Source: Oidiodendron maius Zn
Lineage: Eukaryota > Ascomycota > Leotiomycetes > Myxotrichaceae
Assembly (NCBI GenBank): GCA_000827325.1
Contig: KN832877.1
Coordinates: 1,798,001 to 1,862,000 of the forward strand
Length of the DNA: 64,000 nucleotides
Direction of reading: 5' to 3'
Shown here: in pieces, positions 11,528 through 21,418 of the stretch
Position numbering within the stretch: the first letter of the stretch is position 1
Layout of the letters: each line of letters opens with the position of its first letter
Program-made: the position numbers and the translations under genes
Notes under the pieces: model-generated
Database searches by the model: none
What the model was told of the DNA's origin: nothing
What the model saw: only the letters and a program-made list of their open reading frames with translations

Positions 11528-12999
11528 GTCCAAAGTGATAGTGAACCTTCAAACTCCAAACCTTCTCGATAGAAATCGGAACTTCGTCTTTAGAAATGGA
11601 TAGAACTCTATGAAGCGTTGGAATGCTCGCTAAAGTACCGTAGAAAAAATACCAAACCGGGTATTGATCTTGTGTTCGACCAAATGACAGCTCTGTCGTG
11701 AGAGTTGCGCATCTTGTGGTCTACATTGTGGGAGCGTAAAGTCTTTGCCGAGTGTATTGTCAAGTGAGTAGGGGATAGTTCCTTGTATGCTGCTCCAATG
11801 GGGACGAAAAGGGGCTGAGCATAAGGTCAATTTTACGTGGAAATCCAATTCTCGATTGCTAAATTTATTCAGCCATCTACTTTGCCGAATAGAGACCCTC
11901 CTCCGTCGCTAGTTCCCTGGTATAGTTCTGGGATCATTGACAAGTTCTGGTCTGTCCTCACTGAAAGCTTCGAAATCCGCCGTGAATTTTCCTGTGGATT
12001 TCATATACATATCTTGTCCGATATTTTGCCATTTAATGCCCAATAAGAGCTTAGCCGTCCCGTTGGCGTTAGTTGTGAGTAGTTGAGCATGACTCATGAA
12101 ACCAATGGACTCATCTTGTATTCTAGCCTTTATCCTCTGTAGTATAGACCTATCTTGAAGCGCTAGGCTCTTGGCAAAATTAACTCGAAACCCCTCGCTA
12201 CACCCCAATAACGGCCCAGGATGAGACTGCATTACGGTTCTGATTTCGAGAATATACGCGTACAATACGAGAAAGGCGCATTAAAACAAAGAATATCTCT
12301 GCCGGCGGGGAGACAGGATGACCAATTTTCCAATGGTTAGTAATCAAACTGCACCTGATTGGAAGCCACGCGAGCCCCTGATTGATGATAACAAATCATG
12401 GATTGTGATGACAATTTCCAGACGACTTGCGGCCTCGGCTTTGACTGCTGCATAGTAATCAAGATTGCTGAAGCAGGGGCCGAATGTTACATTAACGTTA
12501 AAGAAGAGCAGTGTGTCGGGATGTGTAAGTCTTCTGTACACGTACGTGGCACCTTTGCCCCGTACATAAGAGGTCTTCACGGGCTGTGGAGTCCTCATTA
12601 CCCTTGATCTTTGCTGGTTGATTTGCTGTTCTTTATGGTATGAGAAACAACTCCTCTGGGCGATGCCAGGATATTTATAAGCAGACAGTCGGTCTGCAAG
12701 GTGGCTTATTACGAAGAGGAGTTCGCCAGGTTCCATCCATTTTCCCACCGGGGATCCTAGAATCGTTGTATAGTACAAGTATGCGATAAATAGTATTAGT
12801 CAGGTTAAACATGTGCCTTGATATATGGGGTTTGACCAATTTGCTACGGTGGAGAGTGGTCTGTGGCGAACATGAGGGGAGGAATGGAATAAAATACCTG
12901 ACAAGAAGGCATATCTGGGGAAAGTGTCCTCATTCGCACTTAACTGTCTACGCCTGGGAGTTCTATCTAATATTTTATCTTTCGCAAAGCAGTAGATTT
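11528..12999. other. Intergenic stretch, no gene seen
   Basis: Several open stretches of 65-145 codons overlap on both strands, but none has a domain motif, plausible splice partners or a family-like composition. Nothing else is recognised. Confidence 0.5.
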
Positions 13000-14089
13000 T
13001 TATAACTCCGCATTTGGATGAATTACAGCCTGGACAACGGGCCTTCCATCCCTATATAAATCCAGCGCCTCGTTAATCTTCTCTGCGTCTAACCCCTCAA
13101 TAACCCTGAATTTCCCAGTAAGTATCTTTCCCTCAGCCACCCACTCTCCTATGTTCCCCCAGAAAACCTCAGCGAGCTCGGTGAAGTGTTCCCTGAGTCC
13201 CTTCGCTCCCATAGCTCTGGATTCCTGCTTCCCCAGTCTCTCCAGTGCTTCCACTGCGCTATCTGCTCGGTGCAACGTGACGATGACGCTCGGGCGCGTT
13301 CTAGAGACAAGATTTGCAGCAAGGTCATAAACCCAATTCACACAATCAATCACATGCGTAACAGCATCCTGACCACCCACCATGGCATGGACGTCTCGCA
13401 CGACATCCTCTGAGTAGCGATCCACAACGTACGTAGCGCCCAATTCCTTCAATTCTTTCTCGCCTGAAATTGAGGCAACGGCAACAACACTCCCCAACCC
13501 AACCATTTTTGCAAACTGAATGGTCAGTTTCCCAACATTCGAACCAGCGCCGATTACTACGAGTGTCTTTGATGAATAATCGAACGTCTTGGAGGGTGGG
13601 AAGGGCAAGTGGAAGTTTTCACTATGGAAAAGCGCCTTGAATGCGGTAACAGCATTGGTCGGTAGTGTGGCTATTTGGTCGTCGGTGAATCCCTCGGGAA
13701 CGAGCGCACTGTCACTGGCGCGCAAGGTTGCGTATTCTTGAAGTCCGGCTGAGTCGGGCAATGGCGCGAGAGGACTCCCTTGGCCAAAGATGTGCGCACC
13801 GACTTTATACTTGGTTACGCTGGGGCCAAGCTTCGTGACGATTCCGGAGATGTTGGTTCCCAGGACGTAAGGTAAGTTTGACTGAAAGAAGAGCCCGGAA
13901 TCGCGACCGTAAGTGTCATGTGGGAGGACTGGAGTTGTGTTAGGGCAGTTCAGATCGTTGCTACCATGAAAACAGACTTTGCGAGGAGGTTACTTTGATG
14001 AGAACTTCTCCAAGGTTGGGATTGGGAATTACTCGGGTGCCTAGACTCACGGGCTTCCCAACTTCAGTAACAAAGAGTGCTTTCTGCAT
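13000..14089 (-). CDS. Medium-chain dehydrogenase/reductase (zinc-type alcohol dehydrogenase / enoyl-reductase-like)
   Basis: Two exons (14089-13978 and 13928-13000) joined across a 49-bp intron give 346 aa. The GroES-like N-terminal domain begins MQKALFVTEVGKPV and includes YVLGTNISGIVTKLG and VGAHIFGQG. The Rossmann domain has VVIGAGSNVGKLTIQFAKM with the GxGxxG-type loop, then an ELGATYVVDRY strand. It lacks the catalytic and structural zinc ligands of classical ADH, so an NADPH-dependent quinone/enoyl reductase type is more likely. Two other members lie in the window: one broken (20160-21258) and one intact (27909-28955). The intron 3' splice site replaces the usual AGL/N..PHD residue before LPHDTYGRD with Ile; the rest is regular. 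Confidence 0.9.
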
Positions 14090-15056
14090 TATCTGAACCA
14101 TCCTGTCGAACAATGAGTCTATACCAAGAAATGTTATAATTTTTAAAAGGCTTATATTGTTTTGTGTTTAGAAGGATAAGATGGTATATATACAAATACA
14201 GAAAGGTGGATTTAATTATTAGAGCCATGGCCTAACAATCAATTATCCTACGGGATTGATAATCCAACTTCATGACACTATCCTGGTTAGTAATCTTTAT
14301 TTCTTCTATCTTGCGTTCCATACAAGCTGGGCAAAATGCTTCGTGAAGAGCACATATAAATCCACCACGTCAACTACTCCACTGTGACCAATTTGATATG
14401 TCGGAGAACGATGGATACAAGTCAGATTATGCGATACAAGTCAGCCATCATTTAACGGATATAGCTAAGCATGTTAATTACCCCAAACCTCTAGAGCAGC
14501 ACGGGAGAAATCCTCTGCGTTTAGTAAGCAGAGCAACCTGATAGGCAAGGAAAAGGTCCTAGTGACCCTTAATTCTCACTAACATTAGCAGTAGGTAGCA
14601 ATGCATGCGGCGGTTCGTATATGTGGCACAAGTTCCGTAATCATTCCGATGAACTTTTCGACTCTACCTCGGCACAGCTTTCAATGTATTAGTCGGCTGA
14701 GAAATACTAAGCATAGATATCCTTTTTTTTACGATAGAGACAGAATAGCTCATATACCCCACTATTATAGTCTAGGGATACTTGCGTTACGCGATATTTA
14801 AGCTAATAGTCGAAAACTTACTAATTCCGAGGAAAAAGTGATTGTTTAATATATTCTTAAGCTTGATTTAAAGGATTTTTCCTCTATCTCTATAGTGTGG
14901 AAGATATATCTAATAGAAGTCAAGGAAACGATTATATAAGATGTTTCTAGAGATTGTATGTAATGAGAAGTAAAACCGAGTACATAAGATAGTATTAGGA
15001 TATGACAAATCCCCCTTCTTATCTACTGTTATGCTAAATTAAAAAAAAGGGTCTTC
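14090..15056. other. AT-rich intergenic stretch
   Basis: Strongly AT-rich in its second half (about 14800-15050), with TA-rich text typical of RIP-altered spacers. No gene or RNA was recognised. Confidence 0.55.
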
Positions 15057-15908
15057 TCACCCTTTGAGCGCATTTGCCGCACCCCATAAACTCCCTGGAT
15101 TCAACCTTCCTGGATACAACTTCAACATGACATAGTACAGGTCCTCTACCGACCTGGTCTCTTGTACTGCCTTCTCCAAATCTGCGAAATACTTCTTAGT
15201 TTCCTCAATCACTCTTGGCCCCCTGTCATCTTTTGATGGATCTCTATGTCCACTCACAACCCATTTAGGCTCTAGCCTGTGGATAATATCTAGAGCCCCT
15301 ATCCACTCATCCCTGAGTGCTTTTGTTTTGCTTTCCCCAATGAAAGGGTGGACGTTATTGTAAGTAGAATCGCCCGTAACTGCTAGTCCAATGCTCGGCA
15401 CCCACAGTGTGGTAGTATGGTTCGTATCAGTATGTCCCGTCCTCACTACGATCAATCTCTCACCCTCAAGCTCAATCTCATCCTTTTCCAGAACCTCAGG
15501 CACAACCAACTCCTCTGGCACCTCGCCCGGAAAGAGTCTGGTAAAGAAAGCTGTGTTTGGATTCCCCTCCCTCTCCACCTCAATTTGCATTGCTGTGACG
15601 GCTTCCCTGGTCGCTACAGGCTTTACATCCGGGAACGTCGCGAGAAGAACGCTCAGTCCGAAGTAGTGATCCCCATGTGGATGGGTTATATAGATATACT
15701 TGAGCGTCTTGCCGGTCGAGATTATTTGCTCTGCTACTTCACGTGCAGAGTTGGACGTCAACGGGACATCAACAAGGACAGCGTCGTTCTCGCCGTAAAT
15801 GAGTGTATAGCTGGTGGGGACAGTTTTTAATTCTTCTAGGCCTGGCGGTGCAGTGCGTGTCAGACTGGCTCGGCTGCTGGTATAGATCGTGAATTGTAGA
15901 TGCATCAT
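15057..15908 (-). CDS. MBL-fold metallo-hydrolase
   Basis: Uninterrupted frame with 283 aa from the preferred start at 15908 (MMHLQFTIYTS). An in-frame ATG at 15959 would add 17 residues (MPNKRCLKTIQNRLPTS) without family character. Metal-ligand motifs of the metallo-beta-lactamase fold are complete: THPHGDHYFG (HxHxDH), the later HTDTNHTT histidine, WVPSIGLAVTGDS with the bridging Asp, and a C-terminal VVSGHRDPS histidine. Such fungal proteins hydrolyse thioesters, lactones or similar bonds; the substrate is not deducible. A likely dead paralogue is at 7365-7690. A perfect 12-bp-arm palindrome lies about 155-180 bp upstream of the start. Confidence 0.92.
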   Translation of the reverse strand: MMHLQFTIYTSSRASLTRTAPPGLEELKTVPTSYTLIYGENDAVLVDVPLTSNSAREVAEQIISTGKTLKYIYITHPHGDHYFGLSVLLATFPDVKPVATREAVTAMQIEVEREGNPNTAFFTRLFPGEVPEELVVPEVLEKDEIELEGERLIVVRTGHTDTNHTTTLWVPSIGLAVTGDSTYNNVHPFIGESKTKALRDEWIGALDIIHRLEPKWVVSGHRDPSKDDRGPRVIEETKKYFADLEKAVQETRSVEDLYYVMLKLYPGRLNPGSLWGAANALKG

Positions 15909-16063
15909 GGATGTGGGTAGGCGATTCTGAATTGTTTTGAGGCACCTTTTGTTGGGCAACTATAAAGCTTTATGTCCCCGGTACGTCATTAAATGCATTC
16001 AGTATACCTCGGCTTCTTGCGGGACATTCATCTAATCATTGCAAAGGGTATGCCGGCTAAGGA

Positions 16064-16088
16064 TATCCCAGCACCGGGTGCTGGGATA
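16064..16088. promoter_or_regulatory. Perfect 12-bp inverted repeat upstream of the MBL-fold gene
   Basis: TATCCCAGCACC and its exact reverse complement are separated by a single G. The centre reads CACCGGGTG, so it is nearly a continuous 25-bp palindrome. It lies between the divergent gene ends (MBL-fold start at 15908, DUF1399 gene 3' end at 16308), in otherwise AT-rich sequence. A dimeric regulator site upstream of the MBL-fold gene is the natural reading; a decayed element end is the alternative. Confidence 0.5.
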
Positions 16089-16307
16089 ACGAAACATTTC
16101 CGCTTTGGGAGGCTGAGAATATATTGAAACCCGGCGTAATTTTTAAATAAATTCTCTTAATATATTTCCTACTTTTAATATGGCGCCTTTATTTTTATTG
16201 TTTCGTAGTAGTTTAAGTATTTTAGCATGTATAAAAACAATACAGAGATACCCAAAGCATATAATTCTAAGCGGCTTTAATTAATAATATGCATAGTATT
16301 GTTCAAC

Positions 16308-18832
16308 TCAACTACCACCTCCTCCGCATCCTCCTGCTCCACATCCCCCTCCTCCTCCACATCCTCCTCCTACCCAACCGATTCCTCCCCAACGGCCTCC
16401 ACCACCTCCGCCTCTACTCCCCCCGCCTCTACTTCCCCCGCCTCTACTCCCTCCGCCTCCGCCTCCGCCACCTCCACAGCCCCCACTACAACCTCCCACT
16501 GACCCACCACAACCTCCTGGGGCTCCACAACCTCCTGCTGCAATTCCCCCTGAACATGTGCCTGCGCAACAATTGCCTACCATTCCAGCCCCAACCGGCA
16601 TCATACAGGGGTCACCCGCATGGTACATGCCGCTCATCATGCCCATCGACATATATGGGCCATCTATCGAGTATGGATATCCCCAGGCGACCTCGGCTGT
16701 TATCCTCTGGGGAATGGGTGTACCCTTCATGGCTGCCCTGGCACAAGCTTTCCGGTATGCCGCGTCAAGGTCGTTTTGATGTTTCTGGCGAAGACGCCGG
16801 ACGACTGCTGCTCCAGTAGCATTGTCAATAGACTTAACAGCATTGTGAGAACTAATGTGTGCTGAGTTATCTGGAGGGCAGAGCTTCGCAGCTCCTGAAT
16901 CGTAGAACGAATTCACTGCCTTCTCATGCTTAGACGCTCCAAAGATCCTTGCGTTAGAGATATGTTTTGCACGGATAGCTATTATATGTTAGATATTACA
17001 AGGAGAATGAAGGGAAGGGAGGATACCTTCACAATACCAACACGTGCATTCAGAGTAAACTTCTTTGAAGAGTTCCTGGTACGTTTTGGATGTCCATTCA
17101 AAACTAGTAGACAATTCATCTTCATCCATTTTATCATCATGGTCGATAAATTTTCTGCATTTGTCAATAGTGTACTTAAAATATGATGGTGGCGAGAGTT
17201 GATGGGTATGCCATCCTAGATCGATATCCAAGGTCGGCACTGCAATATCAACTGGATTACAAGAGATGATTTGCATGAATCGAGCATATTTCACTAGAAG
17301 TCGCTCCATCGTGCTCTTTGAGGCCGGACTATGTAGCCAGTCGATGCTATGCATCTTTTCCACAAAGACGCTCTGTCGTATTACTGCGCCACCGAGCTCG
17401 AGTGCAAAGAGGGAGGTGTTGTCCCAGTATCTTGACATCATCTTACGTATCGCTAGTTTCTCGCTACCGGTTATGGTATCGGTTTTCGAGGAATTCCCTG
17501 TATTTACTTTCCTAATGACTGAACGATCATTGATTGCTTTTTCAACAAGATTCTTTATATCATTCATAGTTGGTTCCATTATCGATCGTGGATTAATTAG
17601 CTCAAATATACGAACTCGAAGGTGCTTAGCGATAAGCCGATTTGGGAAGAGGTTGGGCTCCCTGTGCCAGAGGGTCGCAGATGGTGCAACTGGAGTGCCT
17701 GTAGAGGGTGCAATAATAGTGCCTCCTAGTGGCCAGTCCTTTCTAACGAGATTCTCAGTATCCTTCTTGAACTTCGCGACCCTAAGTAAGTTATGGCTGA
17801 TGTTGCCACCACATTTATGACAGGCATGCAATAGACCCCTGTCTCCATATCCAGTGCCGACCATTTGTATAATTCTGTAATAACTTAGTGATGGTCTATA
17901 TATAAAGAGTAGACACTACTCACTCTTTATAACTAGGCTTCTCTTTTGCTCCACATGTAGTCCACGGAATATCCACTTGTGTAGAGCACCGAGGGCAATC
18001 TAATGTCTTGTTCATAGGGTCATTAGTATTGTTCCAGCTAAGACCTGTTACGTCCGAAAAGGTGTCCATTCCTTGCTTTGGGACGGTATAATTAAAGTCC
18101 GTGTCAATAGCTTCATCAACTACTAGCCAGGGTATGCCAGTAGCCCATAGGCGCTTAAGTCCAAATCGGATACAATCCTCTAAGTAATTTCTTGGGTTAA
18201 GCATAAACGCGTGCCAAACCATGAGAATATCTAGTATATTAGTAACAATCTCCACCAACTAGGCGATCCTTACCAAGAGGTGGTAGCATTGCGGTAGTCC
18301 ATATCTGGGGTCTCCCCTTCGCCATGAACAGCGTGTAGTCATAGGAAGTACTTATCATTTCCTTCCCTTCTAGCCTTTTGCTCTCCTCTAGTGAACATAG
18401 GTACTTTAGCCACCAAACCTCGAATCGTTCCACGGCCCGAGCAATATACAGAGCCCACCTCTTCTCTCTCGATTTCGCTAGTGCCTGATCCCTTTCCTTC
18501 CCCTCTAGTATCTCGCACCTCGCATCCCAGATCCCAAATAGGCTATCTGTATATCCGATATCTTCTCTCAATGCATAAAAACTGTTAAGTAACTTGAGAT
18601 GTGCGAGGCACTGGTCCGCTGTTGGGAAAGGTACCGGGAGATCGGGGAGCGTGAGATTAGAGAATGCGGCACTAAGCTCCTCAGGATCCGTAGCAGCGTA
18701 TGCTGGAGGGGCCTCCTTGGAAAGAAATGGACCTACATGCGGAACAGTCTCGTTAGAGGCGACAGTGTTCCCATTGACTTCCGCGTCTCCGTCATCCTTA
18801 TCTACCCTGAGGGACAGCTTTTCGACTGGCAT
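16308..18832 (-). CDS. DUF1399 / glycine-rich domain-containing protein
   Basis: Four exons (18832-18274, 18230-17924, 17874-17027, 16978-16308) join in phase to 794 aa; the introns are 43, 49 and 48 bp. The DUF1399 block is clear: PPLDILMVWHAFMLNPRNYLEDC across junction 1, a LGWHTHQLSPPSYFKY helix, CWYCEAIRAKH across junction 3, and CPPDNSAHISSHNAVK. HACHKCGG and CPRCSTQVDIPW are Cys-pair motifs that may bind metal. The last 85 or so residues are almost only Gly, Cys, Ser and Arg (GGCGG, GGGSRGGGSRGGG repeats). Plant members (GRDP) act in stress and RNA-related processes; the fungal function is unknown to me. The antisense reading of the tail gives a long false frame on the plus strand. Confidence 0.88.
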
Positions 18833-20159
18833 TTTTCGACGCGGTTAACTCTCTGTTTCTGGAGCGTATACGGTCTGGCATGAGAGCATAGAAAGCGATA
18901 TTAGCCTGTGATAGGGACCCGCACTTTATACTTGACATGGCCATATTTAGGCGGTAGGGCTGCGGTCAGCATGGGCGGACGCGGGAAATGTTGGAATCCA
19001 CCAACCTGCAATCCACTCCCACATCATCCAAGTGGGGATCTAGAGGCGAATCGCGAACTGTAGATCTTTTGGATACGTCACGCCACTAATCGCAATTCTA
19101 CACACACCATCTACATTTAATTCGTGGGATGCCATAGACAAGTGACTCTCTTTCTTTCAGCTGATCAATGCAAAATAGATGCACCTTACATGGGTACGGC
19201 CTTCCCATTTATCAAGATATGCGGCTGGTGTAAGTAGGTCAATGATAATTGGCTATCATATGCCTCGCGTTGAGGTTTTATGGCTGCGCCCCCAAACTAC
19301 TCGGGCGTCGTGAGTCCAGGCTCCCATTCACAGCAGCTTTACTCTCTTCCCTTCGGGACATCGAGGTGGTCAGCTGCTTGCTTCAACGTTGCATGCATGG
19401 TATATGCTCCGTTTGCTCTTCAGTTCCCGTCCACGAGCCATACCTAATCCCTGCCATGCCTTTAGCTAAATTGTGGACGCATTTCCACTCGGCATCCATA
19501 TACCTGCGCCACAGTGCTTTTTCTGTGCGATCGCATGTACCTTCTATGCTCGGCACTATTAACCCTCAAGCACACTCAAAAATCAGGTTTCCAACTAGTT
19601 ACATACCTCTAATAGAAAGCCCTCTATAAGTGATATAGCTGCAGTTGCTGCATCTACTAGACTGTCTGACTAATCTCCGTACTGCAGACTGCAAGGTGAT
19701 GGCAAGCAGAAACTGACATATGGTTCCCTGGCGGAATACAGTCTCGCCTGCAGGGTTGCAGAACTCATTTCTGGCCAATGATGGTGGAGCCACGCCACAC
19801 TCTCGCCTTGAGATATTTTGGCCAAGCCGCTAAATTGTGGATAGATAAATAAATCGGACTGATTGATATGGCACAGCAACCGGTTAAGCTAGGAAGCTAC
19901 GATATCTCGGGGATATTTGTAGACGGTCTCTCGTTCCCTTCAGGTTGCATATTTGCTAGGCTTCTCCTAACGATGCCAGAGATGCATGTTTTCGCAGGCT
20001 TTGACACCAGCCAAGCCGCAGGTACCCATCCGCCGGATACAAAGTCCATCCAATTCATTTATACAACAATACAGACACAATTTCATCACAAAATTTTGCC
20101 AGCGATGAGATACTGTAGCAATGGAGACTGCGGCAGTGTAGCGGTTCAGCGCTCGTGGT
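18833..20159. other. Intergenic stretch, no gene seen
   Basis: No recognisable gene. Open stretches on both strands (for example 19249-19629 and 19868-20185) have no motif. The N-terminal end of the MDR pseudogene may extend slightly into the right edge. Confidence 0.5.
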
Positions 20160-21258
20160 ATGCCCCGAGATGTGCTTCGTCTTGACTCTATAGATGTTCC
20201 ATCACTGCCTTCCGCGATTGCAATACGCAAGACGTATCAACGCCAGTCCTGGGTTCTGATGAAGGTATCTCACGCCGCTCTCAACCCTGGAAACCTCTAC
20301 TTTATTGCCATAATTCAAATCTTCACCCACGCAAAGCCTTCAGTACCAGAGATTGAATTCTCTGGTGAGGTGCTGGATACTTGGAAACCCTCCACTCACA
20401 GTCTGTCGAACTCCATATCAAACAAGGTTACCTGGTCGTCGGCTCGATACCTATGGCACTCAGTGCTGCCGAAATTAGGCCGTTGGCAACTCACATAGCT
20501 GTGCCAGCCGAGTTGGTGGTGAAGCTGCCCGATTGCGTGTCTATTAGAGGCGCAGCAGGCTTGACGCTCAACGGGATGACCGCTACTCGAATGGCACGCG
20601 ACGCTGGAGTGCAACCTGGTCATCGAGTGCTTATAAATGGCGAAAGTTGCGGCGTGGTAACAATGGCAGTACAAGTTGTACGCAACATTGTGGGGTAGAA
20701 CGGCGTAGTCGGCATCTTCTCTGTCAGAAATGCTGACTTGGTGAGGGGCTTGGACTCGGATGAGGTATACCTTTGTCATATAACCCTTGATCTGGCTGGT
20801 ACTGACTTTAGACAGATCATTGACTATACCAAGCATGACAATCTGGCAAGAGAGCTCTCGCGTCGCTTCACAACCCAGCAGTTTGATAGTGTTCTCGACT
20901 GTGTCGGCATCCAGATGCTATACAACGCCAGTGCGGCATTTCTAAAGCTGGGGAAGGTATATGGATTATAAAGCCAAAGCTAATGACGCTGCCGAGCTTT
21001 GCGTTTGCTATTTGGAAGCTTATGTGCAATTCTATCTGGCCGACACCTACGTGGCTAAGTGGCGCCGGAAGGAAGTGGAAGGCAGTCCATATGGATGCCA
21101 CGAGGGATGAGAGGCAGGAGCTGGTAAGAATAGTCGCTGACAGGAAACTGAAAGTCGTGGTCGATAGTGTTTGGGGTTTTAAGAATGTCCTAGGAGGCTA
21201 CCATATCTTGTGGTCCGGCAGGGCCAGAGAACAGATTATTGTCAAGATAGACGAATGA
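20160..21258 (+). pseudogene. Medium-chain dehydrogenase/reductase pseudogene
   Basis: All parts of a zinc-type MDR protein are visible but in different frames. In order they are DVLRLDSIDVPSLPS, KVSHAALNPGNLYF and IEFSGEVLD (frame to 20400); GSIPMALSAA, HIAVPAELVVKLPD, AGLTLNGMTA and the Rossmann loop VLINGESCGVVTMAVQVV (frame from 20381); then IIDYTKH, FDSVLDCVG and, after 20983, a C-terminal VVVDSVWGFKNVLGGYHILWSGRA. A TAG stop at 20696-20698 falls where family members continue. A frame change occurs near 20385 and another near 20955. One intron (20765-20815) can still be spliced in phase (DE|IIDY). Three independent lesions make loss of function likely. Confidence 0.85.
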
Positions 21259-21418
21259 GATGAGGAGGACGGCTATTAATTTGAAATAATATCCATCAAC
21301 CGGAATTTTGGTATGCGTTACAAGCTACATGGTGAAAGAGGGGTTATCAGTCTGGAGTCTCTACAGTTCAAAATGAACTAATACACATGCTCTTATTCCA
21401 AATATATAGAGGTAATGA

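Noticed and set aside
12344-12778. 144-codon minus-strand ORF
   Set aside because: No recognisable domain and unremarkable composition; overlapping frames on the other strand are equally open.
16289-16819. 176-codon plus-strand ORF rich in Leu, Pro and His
   Set aside because: It is the antisense of the Gly/Cys-rich tail of the DUF1399 gene; low complexity on one strand opens the other.
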